From NCBI RefSeq assembly GCF_014697545.1, contig NZ_JACJSA010000012.1:62001-126000 (forward strand): 64,000 bases of DNA, given 5' to 3'. Source of the stretch: Oscillatoria sp. FACHB-1407. GTDB lineage: Bacteria; Cyanobacteriota; Cyanobacteriia; Elainellales; Elainellaceae. Under the pieces are notes generated by a model. That model did no database searches. It was not told the origin of the DNA and worked only from the letters and a program-made list of their open reading frames with translations. Positions 26,931 to 35,345 of this stretch are shown piece by piece. Every line of letters starts with the position of its first letter. The first letter of the stretch is position 1. Position numbers and translations under genes: made by a program.

Positions 26931-27152
26931 ATGACTCCTCTCATGCTACGTCAACTGTGGTCCCTGATAGAAACGACGCAATCTGGCATTCTGTTGACGC
27001 TGGATGATACCGCATTGGTGCAGTGGCTCCTCCGCCAGGTTAAGGCAGAGCGATCGCTTGACCATGATGAAACCGACGTTCTTGCTAACTACATTCAATC
27101 CAAACTGAGTCTAATTCGCGATATTGCCCAGGAGCGAGGTGTTAGGTGCTAA
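26931..27152 (+). CDS. Small conserved cyanobacterial protein (73 aa)
   Basis: ATG 26931 follows GGAGG (26921-26925) at five bases, which decides the start over the in-frame GTG at 26919. The product, MTPLMLRQLWSLIETTQSGILLTLDDTALVQWLLRQV...DETDVLANYIQSKLSLIRDIAQER, is all-helical, with no membrane segment or cysteine motif. I recall proteins of this kind as conserved hypotheticals in filamentous cyanobacteria. It precedes the amino-acid transporter operon by ~300 nt and may not be part of it. Function unknown. Confidence 0.7.
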   Translation: MTPLMLRQLWSLIETTQSGILLTLDDTALVQWLLRQVKAERSLDHDETDVLANYIQSKLSLIRDIAQERGVRC

Positions 27153-27447
27153 TACACTCCTAATCAAGGCGCAGATGAGACGAAAATTGGTTAATCCTGA
27201 TACAAAAAGAAAGTCCAAAGCAGTAGACTGTTAAAAATGTTTGGAGCAGTCTGATCAATCAACCCAATTCAAGCTTTCTAAGCTTTCTGGAAAGCATTTT
27301 GTGTTGCATTGCAGTTTTGCTTTGAACATTGTTGGGTTGAACCTTGAAATCTAGCAGATAACCTGACTGGAGTGTTTCCCAGGTGCGCTGCTGTTACGAC
27401 GATTAACAATACTTAAAGTCTCCATTGTCTGTTGAAAAGTGAGTGAG

Positions 27448-28539
27448 ATGGATATGCGTAAATGGGCTTCTTTGCTATTGGCAGCTACTCTGTCAGTGGC
27501 TGCACTATCAGCTTGCACCTCAGAGCCAACCGAGACGGCTGCCTCCCCTGGTGCTGAGGGTGCTTCCCCAGCAGCTAGTGGTGGTAGCCGTCTAGATACC
27601 GTTCTACAGCGCGGTACTTTAATCTGCGGCGTTGACGGAGGTATCCCTGGATTTAGCTTTGTAGACTCCAGTGGTCAGTACTCAGGCTTAGACGTTGACA
27701 TTTGCAAGGCGGTTGCAGCGGCCCTCTTTAATGACCCAAATGCAGTTGAGTATCGTAACCTCGACTCGACTGAGCGATTTACGGCGTTGGCAGGGGGAGA
27801 AGTTGATATGCTCTCCCGTAATACAACCTGGACAAGCAGCCGTGACTCCGCAGGTGGTAACGGTCTTGAGTTCGGTCCTACAACCTTCTACGACGGTCAG
27901 GGCATGATGATCGCCAATGACAGCGGCATCGCCTCATTAGAAGACTTCGCTGGTAAGTCCGTCTGTGTTGAAACTGGAACGACAACCGAGTTGAACTTAA
28001 CCGACCGGATGCGAGAGCTTAATGTTCAATTTACTCCTGTCGTCTTCCAGGATGCAGATGCAGCTTATGCCGCCTTTGCTGAAGGACGCTGCCAGGGCAT
28101 GACTTCTGATAAGTCTCAGCTTGCTGCCCGTCGGACAACCCTGCCCAATCCCGACAATTACTCGTTGTTAGACGTGACGATGTCTAAGGAACCGCTTGGT
28201 CCTGTCACAGTGAACAACGACTCTCGTTGGTTTGACGTTGTGAAGTGGGTCACCTACGGCTTGTTCCAGGCTGAAGAATATGGCATTACCCAAGCCAATG
28301 TTGATCAACAACTGAGCAGCGAAAGCCCTGATATCAGACGTTTCTTGGGAGCTGAGGGCGACCTGGGAACCCAGCTCGGTTTGTCGAACGATTTCATGGT
28401 TCGCGTGATTAAAGCCGTCGGCAACTACGGTGAGATCTACGAGCGTAATGTCGGTGAAGGCTCTGACTTGAGCATTCCGCGTGGCTTAAACTCCCTCTGG
28501 AACGATGGTGGTTTGATGTACTCACCACCTTTCCGTTAA
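27448..28539 (+). CDS. natF: Polar amino-acid ABC transporter, substrate-binding lipoprotein (NatF/AapJ type)
   Basis: About 363 residues. Lipoprotein signal MRKWASLLLAATLSVAALSAC with lipobox LSAC, then a Ser/Ala/Gly-rich tether. The binding domain starts DTVLQRGTLICGVDGGIPGFSFVDSSGQYSGLDVDICKAVAAALF, the AapJ/BztA pattern, with RNTTWTSSRD and GKSVCVETGTTTELN further on. It captures acidic or neutral polar amino acids in the periplasm. The ATGs at 27448 and 27454 are both possible; neither has an ideal Shine-Dalgarno. First gene of natF-natG-natH-bgtA. The N-II system of Anabaena has this same gene order as I recall it. Confidence 0.9.
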   Translation: MDMRKWASLLLAATLSVAALSACTSEPTETAASPGAEGASPAASGGSRLDTVLQRGTLICGVDGGIPGFSFVDSSGQYSGLDVDICKAVAAALFNDPNAVEYRNLDSTERFTALAGGEVDMLSRNTTWTSSRDSAGGNGLEFGPTTFYDGQGMMIANDSGIASLEDFAGKSVCVETGTTTELNLTDRMRELNVQFTPVVFQDADAAYAAFAEGRCQGMTSDKSQLAARRTTLPNPDNYSLLDVTMSKEPLGPVTVNNDSRWFDVVKWVTYGLFQAEEYGITQANVDQQLSSESPDIRRFLGAEGDLGTQLGLSNDFMVRVIKAVGNYGEIYERNVGEGSDLSIPRGLNSLWNDGGLMYSPPFR

Positions 28540-28553
28540 TTCGTTTGCTATCA

Positions 28554-28594
28554 ATCGCAGGTGGTTGCCTTAATGTTGGGTCGCCACCTGCGAT
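28554..28594 (+). terminator. Intercistronic hairpin between binding protein and permease genes
   Basis: ATCGCAGGTGG (28554-28564) pairs perfectly with CCACCTGCGAT (28584-28594), loop 19 nt, starting 15 nt after the natF stop. No strong U-run. In other ABC operons such hairpins protect the upstream binding-protein message and keep permease levels low; the same role is likely here. Confidence 0.75.
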
Positions 28595-28642
28595 CGCTTC
28601 TCCCATCAATTGCAGCCCTTGCCAGCGTTAGGCATCCGATTC

Positions 28643-29806
28643 ATGACCACCAACGACACGAAAATTCCTCTCTGGCGTGACGAACGATTTTGGCGTATTG
28701 CTATCCAACTCTTAGTTGTGATTGCCTTGATCGTTGGAGCTTTGTTGCTGCTCAGTAACTTAAACCGCAACATGCAACGCCAGGGCATCCAGTTTGGTTT
28801 CAGCTTCCTACGCAGTCCGGCAGGATTTAGCATCGGCGAAACCTTGCTTCCTTATTTGCCCAATGACCCTTACTTCAGAGCCTTACTGGCAGGGGTTGTG
28901 AACACGCTACGGGTGATGATTCCTGGGATCATCCTCACAACTCTCTTAGGGATTGCGGCTGGCATTGCTAGCTTTTCAGAGAACTGGTTGGTGCGAAAGT
29001 TGAGCCTCAGCTATGTCGAAATCGTGCGAAACACGCCGATGCTGTTGCAGCTTTATTTCTGGTATTTTGCCGTATTCTTTGGTTTGCCCAGACCTGAAAA
29101 CCAGATCAATATTGTGGATGCTTTCTTTTTAAGCAAGGCGGGGGTTTACATTCCTTGGCCTGCCAACACTCCCCTTGTTTGGATGTGGCTTGCAGTTTTG
29201 GTGGCTGGAGCAGTTGCGGCTTTCTTTCTGTGGCAGTGGCGCACCAAGTTAATCGTTGAACAGGGAGCGTCCGGCAAACTGCAATTGCAAATTTTGCTAG
29301 GAATGGCGATCGCTGCTGCTCTGATTTTGGTTGCTGGTTTGGGTTGGAGAGCCCCGATTTCTGAGGCTCCGGGACAGGTTCAGGGAGGGTTGCGATTGAC
29401 CCTTGAATTTTCAGCCTTGCTAGCAGGGTTAGTGTTTTACACTGGAGCGTTTGTGGCGGAGGTCGTTCGAGCGGGGATTCAAGCTGTTTCAAAAGGACAG
29501 TGGGAAGCAGCGCGATCGCTCGGTTTACAACCGGGGTTAGTGATGCGGTTGGTGGTCTTTCCGCAAGCATTGCGAGTGATGTTGCCTCCATTAAACAGCC
29601 AGTATCAAAACCTAGCCAAAAACTCTAGCTTAGGATCAGCCCTGGCATATCCAGAGATCTTCCTGGTGTCGAGCACTACGTTTAACCAGACAGGGCGACC
29701 TGTTGAAGTATTCGTGCTGATCATGGTCATTTATCTGATCATCAACCTGACGATCTCCCTGAGCATGAACCAGCTCAACCGTGTCGTTCAGCTTAAAGAA
29801 CGTTAG
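28643..29806 (+). CDS. natG: Amino-acid ABC transporter permease (NatG/AapQ type)
   Basis: 387 residues from ATG 28643 (MTTNDTKIPLWRDERFWR). About eight hydrophobic segments, as in the long AapQ/BztB permeases. EAA-type cytoplasmic loop: EVVRAGIQAVSKGQWEAARSLGLQPGLVMRLVVFPQALRVMLPPLNSQY. An earlier conserved segment is SLSYVEIVRNTPMLLQLYFWYFAVFFGLP. Forms the transmembrane heterodimer with NatH. The gene ends 17 nt before natH. Confidence 0.9.
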   Translation: MTTNDTKIPLWRDERFWRIAIQLLVVIALIVGALLLLSNLNRNMQRQGIQFGFSFLRSPAGFSIGETLLPYLPNDPYFRALLAGVVNTLRVMIPGIILTTLLGIAAGIASFSENWLVRKLSLSYVEIVRNTPMLLQLYFWYFAVFFGLPRPENQINIVDAFFLSKAGVYIPWPANTPLVWMWLAVLVAGAVAAFFLWQWRTKLIVEQGASGKLQLQILLGMAIAAALILVAGLGWRAPISEAPGQVQGGLRLTLEFSALLAGLVFYTGAFVAEVVRAGIQAVSKGQWEAARSLGLQPGLVMRLVVFPQALRVMLPPLNSQYQNLAKNSSLGSALAYPEIFLVSSTTFNQTGRPVEVFVLIMVIYLIINLTISLSMNQLNRVVQLKER

Positions 29807-29823
29807 ACCGTTACCCTCTAACT

Positions 29824-31044
29824 ATGACAAGCATTACTCCCCAATCCACCTCCGGTGCTCCTCCTATTGCTCAGGTTGGACCTGTCGCCTGGTTACAAAA
29901 GAATCTGTTCAGTAGTTGGAGTAACTCTCTCCTAACCATCGTCGTGGTCGGTGTTTTTCTATGGCTGATCAGCGGGTTCTTAAACTGGGCGACCACAAAA
30001 GCCCAGTGGGCAGTGATCCCAGCTAACCTGCCACTGTATATGGTGGGTCTATATCCAGCCGATCAGTACTGGCGGATATGGGTGGTCTTAAGTATCATCA
30101 CTACCCTGGCAGGTTTGTCATGGGGCATCATAGCCCGCAATCTGGCACGGTTGTTTACAGTCCCAATTTTGGTTGGTATTGCGATCGCAGGTCTGATTGC
30201 CGTATTGATGCCAGTTCCAGTCGTGCCCTATCGGCTGCTATTGCTACTACAAGTCGCGTTGGTGGTAGGAGCCGCGTGGACAGGTCGATTTGTCGGTGGC
30301 AAGTTTCCTGCGGCTGGGCGATATATGTCCTTCGCCTGGATTGCTTCCTTTCCAGTCGTGTTGTGGTTGATCGGAGGTGGTCTCGGACTCAAAGCCGTTT
30401 CCACCAATAACTGGGGGGGATTGCTCTTAACCCTGATCATGGCGATCGTCAGTATTGTGTTGTGTTTCCCGATTGGGGTGGCGTTAGCCCTTGGTCGGCG
30501 CAGCGATTTGCCAGTGGTTCGCTGGCTCTCAACGCTTTACATTGAGTTGATCCGAGGCGTACCTCTGATCTCAATCCTGTTTATGGGTCAGGTCATGATC
30601 CCCATGTTTTTGCCAGAGGGGGTTCGACCCGATCGCGTCTTGCGGGCAATTTTGGGATTAACTATCTTTAGCGCAGCTTACCTGGCGGAAAACGTGCGGG
30701 GAGGCTTGCAGGCAATCCCACGAGGACAGAGCGAAGCGGCTCGTGCGCTGGGTTTCAATCCTGTGTTGACGACCGGGTTAATTGTGTTGCCTCAGGCTCT
30801 TAAAATCTCAATTCCGGCGATCGTGGGTCAGTTCATCGGCTTATTCCAGGACACCACGTTGTTGAGTATTGTGGGCTTAGTGGAGTTACTCGGTATTAGC
30901 CGTTCGATCTTGGCAAACCCACAATTTTTGGGGCGTTATGCAGAGGTGTTTCTGTTTATTGGCGTTTTCTATTGGTTCTTCTGTTACATCATGTCGTCTA
31001 TCAGCCGTCAGATCGAGCGACGACTCAACACAGAACATCGCTGA
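29824..31044 (+). CDS. natH: Amino-acid ABC transporter permease (NatH/AapM type)
   Basis: 406 residues from ATG 29824. Extra N-terminal hydrophobic segments precede a core with STLYIELIRGVPLISILFMGQVMIPMFLP and the EAA loop AENVRGGLQAIPRGQSEAARALGFNPVLTTGLIVLPQALKISIPAIVGQF. The pattern and length match AapM/BztC, partner of AapQ-type permeases. Inner membrane. Close spacing (17 nt) to natG. Confidence 0.9.
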   Translation: MTSITPQSTSGAPPIAQVGPVAWLQKNLFSSWSNSLLTIVVVGVFLWLISGFLNWATTKAQWAVIPANLPLYMVGLYPADQYWRIWVVLSIITTLAGLSWGIIARNLARLFTVPILVGIAIAGLIAVLMPVPVVPYRLLLLLQVALVVGAAWTGRFVGGKFPAAGRYMSFAWIASFPVVLWLIGGGLGLKAVSTNNWGGLLLTLIMAIVSIVLCFPIGVALALGRRSDLPVVRWLSTLYIELIRGVPLISILFMGQVMIPMFLPEGVRPDRVLRAILGLTIFSAAYLAENVRGGLQAIPRGQSEAARALGFNPVLTTGLIVLPQALKISIPAIVGQFIGLFQDTTLLSIVGLVELLGISRSILANPQFLGRYAEVFLFIGVFYWFFCYIMSSISRQIERRLNTEHR

Positions 31045-31127
31045 GTGTAACATTTGACAGTCTCAAAGCCCCGATTGGCTTATGCTAATGCAAAAATGGT
31101 TCTATTCCGAAGATGGAGAGGAATGTA

Positions 31128-31907
31128 ATGACACAATTTCAAACTGATACTGCCTCTGTAAGCGAAGGCGCGTCAGAGCCGATTATCGTCGCTAAAGATG
31201 TGGAAAAGTGGTACGACAACAATTTTCACGTCTTGCGCGGTGTCAGCTTGACGGTTAACAAAGGGGAAGTATTGGTGGTCATGGGTCCTTCCGGTTCCGG
31301 AAAGTCCACCTTCATCCGCACGTTCAATGCGTTAGAAACCTATCAAAAAGGCAGCATTGAAATTGACGGCATCAAACTCTCCCACGACTTGAAAAACATT
31401 GACACCATCCGCCGAGAGGTTGGTATGGTGTTTCAACAATTCAATCTGTTCCCCCATCTATCGGTACTGCAAAACATTACGCTTGCTCCAATCTGGGTGC
31501 GTCGTTGGCCCAAAGCAAAAGCTGAGGAGGTTGCTCTGCAACTGTTAGAGCGGGTTGGCATTTTAGAACAGGCAAAGAAGTTTCCGGGACAACTCTCAGG
31601 GGGTCAGCAACAACGGGTGGCGATCGCCCGTGCGCTGGCCATGCAACCCAAGATCATGTTGTTTGATGAACCTACCTCTGCGCTGGATCCTGAGATGGTG
31701 CGGGAAGTATTGGACGTTATGCGATCGCTGGCTCGTTCAGGGATGACGATGGTCGTGGTGACGCACGAAGTCGGGTTTGCGCGGGAGGTTGCCGACCGCG
31801 TGGTGTTGATGGCAGACGGGTTATTAGTGGAAGAAGCCACCCCCGAAGAGTTCTTCAACAATCCTAAAGAAGAGCGAACCAAGAAGTTCCTCTCGCAAAT
31901 CCTCTAA
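31128..31907 (+). CDS. bgtA: Amino-acid ABC transporter ATPase (BgtA/AapP type)
   Basis: 259 residues from ATG 31128, preceded by GGAGAGGAA; an ATG at 31113 would overlap that site. Walker [21 protein letters not shown]-loop [24 protein letters not shown], signature [19 protein letters not shown], Walker [18 protein letters not shown]-loop [20 protein letters not shown]. The GlnQ/HisP/AapP subfamily fits the rest of the operon. In Anabaena the equivalent ATPase serves two transporters. An 83-nt spacer separates it from natH. Confidence 0.92.
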   Translation: MTQFQTDTASVSEGASEPIIVAKDVEKWYDNNFHVLRGVSLTVNKGEVLVVMGPSGSGKSTFIRTFNALETYQKGSIEIDGIKLSHDLKNIDTIRREVGMVFQQFNLFPHLSVLQNITLAPIWVRRWPKAKAEEVALQLLERVGILEQAKKFPGQLSGGQQQRVAIARALAMQPKIMLFDEPTSALDPEMVREVLDVMRSLARSGMTMVVVTHEVGFAREVADRVVLMADGLLVEEATPEEFFNNPKEERTKKFLSQIL

Positions 31908-32064
31908 AGCCTGCTTGCAAATTTAGGGTCAGAGAGCTTAAGCCTATGGGTATCTCTTAGAGGGAGGCCGATTTGGGTTGAGCATCTGGCAAATCAGTCC
32001 ATGGCTACTGGAGCTATGGCGATCGCCAAAACTGTTGGGACATTAAATTTGAGTCCTGCCGAGA

Positions 32065-32298
32065 GAGACGCGATGAATCGTGTCTGCCCTGTTGAATGCC
32101 TTGTCTTAACGTGAATTCGGGATAAGGATTTCAGCGGTTTTAACCGCCGCTATCAGAGCAAAACCGACCTGCGTCGGTTCGTCAAACCTTGATTTTCCGG
32201 AGTCCGCGTCGGCGGACTTGGCTCTAGTAGCCGCGAATTCATTCGCCGGGCTCTTAAACCGAACTGACGTTGTCTTAACTGAGGTGACTACGGCTATC
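32065..32298. repeat. Dispersed palindrome repeat, occupied copy
   Basis: Left half GAGACGCGATGAATCGTGTCT...CTTGTCTTAA (32065-32109) and right half (32270-32298) match the repeat at 19421-19487 in order and spacing once the inserted 160-bp element is removed. The palindrome here (32066-32085) has two mismatches to the perfect form. Confidence 0.8.
32110..32269 (+). mobile_element. 160-bp MITE-like element, copy A, with perfect 9-bp target duplication
   Basis: Ends CGTGAATTCGG and CCGAACTGACG are imperfect inverted repeats. Direct flanking duplication TTGTCTTAA at 32101-32109 and 32270-32278 is perfect. The interior contains stem-loops GCGGTTTTAACCGC, CCGACCTGCGTCGG and GTCCGCGTCGGCGGAC. No ORF, so non-autonomous; mobilising transposase unknown. 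Two further copies are at 34439 and 53192. Confidence 0.85.
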
Positions 32299-32517
32299 AG
32301 TCTGTGGCTCGACTGAGTGTTTGGCTGAGCTTACGCCGCAGTCTTCGCCCAACGTCCTTCACACACTACCAAAAAACCAGGGTTCACGACGCGACGCAGG
32401 TCTGCTCAAGTTGGATTGGGTCTGCTGCGATAGTTCTGCTTCGACCATCTATTCCTGAGCCTAAACCCCAGAGTTTAAGCCATATGGATTACGATGACTA
32501 GCCCCATCCTACCAGCA

Positions 32518-33624
32518 CTACTCGCCATCTAGAGCTTGCCAAAGGTTGGGAGACGATTTCCGCTTCTGTTTCACAGACATATAGGGACGATATTGCAATT
32601 GCCCTTCGTTTTCTAACGTTTGCACAAATCCTTGTTCTACCAGGGTGCCTAAAATCGGATACAGGATTGCCTCATCCTGTCCGATCGAGGTCGCAATCTC
32701 GCTCAACGTTGCTTTACCTCGACGAATGATGCAGTTGACGACCCGCCGCTGAGCCTCTGGCAGGGTCAGCACATCAAACATATTGAGATCAATTGTGGGT
32801 TGTGGCTCTCGCGTCGTCGCCTGTTGTGTCGCCGCTGTGACTTGCTCTCTAGACTCTAACGCCAAAATTTGTTGAGCGATCGCCCTAAATTCATGAGTCA
32901 GTGGATGCTCTGGGTATTGCAAACAAAAAATGCCGCTACTGGCTAACTCCAGCATCTCTTCAGCAAAGGGCAAGACTGCCGCAACTGATTCACCATAGGT
33001 TCGTTCAAGTTGCTCTCTCACCTCCTCGGTTTCAAAGCTGGAGAGTACTTGATTGGCAACCAACAGGATTTTAGGAACTCCTAATTTGCGGGCAATATCA
33101 ACCGTGACAGCGACTCCCTGAAAGTTTTGGTGATCCAGCGACAGGATCAACAGCAACACGTCACACAGGGCGATCGACAGCAAGGTATCTTCCCCCAATC
33201 CTGGATCGGTTTCAATAAACAAACAATCTAGGTTGAGGCGACGGCTTAATTCTAGAAAACCCTGACTCAAACTGCCCATGTCGTGCCCCTGGCGCAACAG
33301 ACGCGGCACATCACTTACACGGATGCTGGTTGGGGAGAGATACACTCCTCCACCCATAACCGTGACCTCCCCTTGCTCGATTTTGAAACTGGGGCTTGCG
33401 TCTTTCGTCACTCCTCCAGAGGCTAAACTACCCCACAAATAGTAGTTTAGGATGTGGTCTATTTTGTCATTGTCGACGCCAAACAGGGTATGAACCCCAG
33501 CAGGTTGGGTATTGATCACTCCGACATGTTGCCCCTGCTGAGCAATGCTAACTGCTAGATTTGCCGTTAGGTTTGACTGACCAGTGCCGTGGCGAAAAGA
33601 GTGGACAGATACAATTTTGGGCAT
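32518..33624 (-). CDS. MinD/ParA-like protein with degenerate P-loop and C-terminal winged helix
   Basis: 368 residues. The fold of a SIMIBI ATPase is visible: MPKIVSVHSFRHGTGQSNLTANLAVSIAQQG, later FIETDPGLGEDTL (switch II-like) and KILLVANQV. The P-loop reads RHGTGQSN (R11-N18): the signature lysine near its start is Arg and the phosphate-binding lysine of GK[ST] is Gln16, so ATP binding as in MinD is doubtful. Residues ~280-350 (LTLPEAQRRVVNCIIRRGKATLSEIATSIGQDEAILYPILGTLVEQGFVQ) form a winged helix that could bind DNA. Related cyanobacterial proteins usually keep SFRGGTGKSN. Not next to minC or minE. Role unknown. Confidence 0.8.
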   Translation of the reverse strand: MPKIVSVHSFRHGTGQSNLTANLAVSIAQQGQHVGVINTQPAGVHTLFGVDNDKIDHILNYYLWGSLASGGVTKDASPSFKIEQGEVTVMGGGVYLSPTSIRVSDVPRLLRQGHDMGSLSQGFLELSRRLNLDCLFIETDPGLGEDTLLSIALCDVLLLILSLDHQNFQGVAVTVDIARKLGVPKILLVANQVLSSFETEEVREQLERTYGESVAAVLPFAEEMLELASSGIFCLQYPEHPLTHEFRAIAQQILALESREQVTAATQQATTREPQPTIDLNMFDVLTLPEAQRRVVNCIIRRGKATLSEIATSIGQDEAILYPILGTLVEQGFVQTLENEGQLQYRPYMSVKQKRKSSPNLWQALDGE

Positions 33625-33869
33625 TGTAAACCTCAGTTAGGCAAACCCCTTACTGCAAGAGTTGTCTAAGATTGCCACAAGTCATGCTTTGATTATTCCC
33701 CGAAATTTTCATTTCTCAAGGTTCATCAACAGTAAATCATAATGTAATAGACCATCTTTTACCTAGAGTCACTGCTGACTGACAGACAGAACAACTTATA
33801 TACAGGGTGACATGATCATGCTATTAAAGCTAGATTGAAAGCAAATAATTGAATTCATATTAAGCAAAT

Positions 33870-34310
33870 ATGAAGCAGTTTGGCTTTTTGCAGCGTAACA
33901 ACTCCACTAAAAAGGGGTTAGCCCCTCGGTATATTAAACAAAATCGCACTACCACTCAAAATGTAATTACAACAATTTATTTGAGCGGTGTGTTCGTGGC
34001 AGGTGTGTTTGCCATTCTATTTATCTCTGGGCGTTTAGTTGTGGGTGGTGTACCATCGTCCATCATTATGCGCTTCTTACAAGATGATATTGCTCGCAGC
34101 GCATATTTTCGAGGAGATAAGGCAGGTTTACACGATCGCCTCGACGATATGGGAATTGAAGCCGAGATGAAAACGTTCTACCGTCCTCAAATTCCAGACG
34201 AAGCGGAGTTAGATCAGCACATCCACCAAATTCTTTACGATCGCACCGGATATGTCGGTGTAGCGTATACGGTGAATTCGGCTGGGGTTCTCGTTCTTAA
34301 GGATGATTAG
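33870..34310 (+). CDS. Conserved hypothetical, single-pass membrane protein
   Basis: 146 residues. A basic N-terminal 30 residues (RNNSTKKGLAPRYIKQNR), one transmembrane helix (~34-57: ITTIYLSGVFVAGVFAILFISGRLVV), then a soluble domain with SSIIMRFLQDDIARSAYFRGDKAGLHDRLDDMGIEAEMKTFYRPQIPDEAELDQHIHQILYDRTGYVGVAY. I do not recognise a named family; the order TM plus small soluble domain resembles membrane-tethered regulators. It is divergent from the MinD-like gene. Real by composition and length. Confidence 0.7.
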   Translation: MKQFGFLQRNNSTKKGLAPRYIKQNRTTTQNVITTIYLSGVFVAGVFAILFISGRLVVGGVPSSIIMRFLQDDIARSAYFRGDKAGLHDRLDDMGIEAEMKTFYRPQIPDEAELDQHIHQILYDRTGYVGVAYTVNSAGVLVLKDD

Positions 34311-34438
34311 CCCTACTGGGGTCGAAATCTACTCACCCTCTGAGTGTTGGCGTCTCGCTCACAGCCTTGTTTAACGTTCAAGTTGAGTTAAGCGGGTTAG
34401 CTAAGCTTCTAGCGTTGTGTGCCAGGAGCTTAATTAAC

Positions 34439-34598
34439 GTGAGTTTGGGATCAGGATTTCGGCGGTTAAAACTGCCGCTATGGGAGCAAAACCGACCTGC
34501 GTCGGTTCGTCAAATCCTGCATTTTTCGTAGTCCGTGTCGGTGGACTTCGCTCTAGTAGCCGCGAATTCATTCGCCAGACTCTTAAACGGAACTGACG
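34439..34598 (+). mobile_element. 160-bp MITE-like element, copy B, abutting cpcT
   Basis: Same length and ends as copy A, diverged (CGTGAGTTTGG / CGGAACTGACG). Flanks TTAATTAA (34431-34438) and TTAATTAG (34599-34606) agree at seven of eight positions, a likely target duplication. The right-hand flank contains the TAA stop codon of cpcT (34603-34605 on the minus strand), so cpcT transcription runs straight into the element's hairpins. Confidence 0.85.
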
Positions 34599-34602
34599 TT
34601 AA

Positions 34603-35196
34603 TTAGCCCTGTTTCACTTCATCGGCGTAGCTTGTACGACGCACAAATTGGAAGGGTCCAGCCACCGATCCCCATACATGTTCATCGGTTTCGGGATCTC
34701 GTCCGCGATCGTGGCTGATAAATTGTTGGTCGTCAATCTCAAATTCACTATCCAAATACGTAGTCTTGCCCTTGCGAACCACCATACAGGCTTTACCAGG
34801 CTCTACCCGCCCCTTAAAGCTGTGTCCAGTCCACTCTACGATCATGTTGCAACCGGGCAATTTTTCGAGATCGTCGGCTGTCAAGGTGTGCAACCGTTGC
34901 AGGTCACGCGAGGCACCATAAAACTTTTGTTCGTCTTTGACGGTGTAGTTTTCAATGACGATGCGATCGCCCTCAGCAATCAGTTTCAGTACGCGCAGTC
35001 GGTAAGGGTCGTTTAACGTATAGTCATAGGCTTGCTCAACAAACAGACCGACTCCAGACAACACCTCCAGGGGCAACGGGCGCATACAAACCCGGATATG
35101 AGCAAAGAAAGGTGGATTTTCAAAGGCTTGTGCCTGGTTACTAAAATCGGCTGCCATCCAACGAGCCAGAGTGCCAATATCGGTGGAATGCGTCAT
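34603..35196 (-). CDS. cpcT: Phycobiliprotein chromophore lyase, CpcT/CpeT family
   Basis: 197 residues, complete. Signatures: LARWMAADFSNQAQAFENPPFFAHIRVCMRPL, GLFVEQAYDYTLNDPYRLRVLKL, LPGCNMIVEWTGHSFKGRVEPGKACMVVRKGKTTYLDSEFEI, SHDRGRDPETDEHVWGSVAGPFQFVR. The family (beta-barrel lipocalin-like) attaches phycocyanobilin to Cys-153 of the beta subunit of phycocyanin or phycoerythrocyanin. This is a direct marker for phycobilisomes. The MITE copy B lies at its 3' end. No cpc operon in the window. Confidence 0.92.
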   Translation of the reverse strand: MTHSTDIGTLARWMAADFSNQAQAFENPPFFAHIRVCMRPLPLEVLSGVGLFVEQAYDYTLNDPYRLRVLKLIAEGDRIVIENYTVKDEQKFYGASRDLQRLHTLTADDLEKLPGCNMIVEWTGHSFKGRVEPGKACMVVRKGKTTYLDSEFEIDDQQFISHDRGRDPETDEHVWGSVAGPFQFVRRTSYADEVKQG

Positions 35197-35345
35197 AGGT
35201 TCTATGCGGTTCTTTAAAAGGTTGATAACTCAAATTTTAGAAGGGAATGGGGAATGGTTCGACAAGCTCACCAACAGGGGAGTGGGGAATGGGGTGTGGG
35301 GTGTGGGGAGAGACTTGTAAGTAAAGCCACCTGTAGAGTCTGCTG

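Larger units (their letters stand above)
31908..32517. other. Intergenic region carrying a repeat with an inserted 160-bp element
   Basis: 610 nt between bgtA and the MinD-like gene (convergent). It contains the interrupted dispersed repeat (32065-32298) and the MITE-like insertion. 32300-32510 carries no recognisable gene; a 65-codon plus-strand ORF in it is basic and unlikely to be real. Confidence 0.6.

Noticed and set aside
27400-31907. NtcA box (GTA-N8-TAC) before the amino-acid transporter operon
   Set aside because: I looked for it upstream of natF and found only near misses with wrong spacing.
32304-32501. 65-codon plus-strand ORF in the bgtA/MinD-like gap
   Set aside because: Basic, Ser/Arg-rich composition of a random frame, overlapping repeat margins, no ribosome-binding site.
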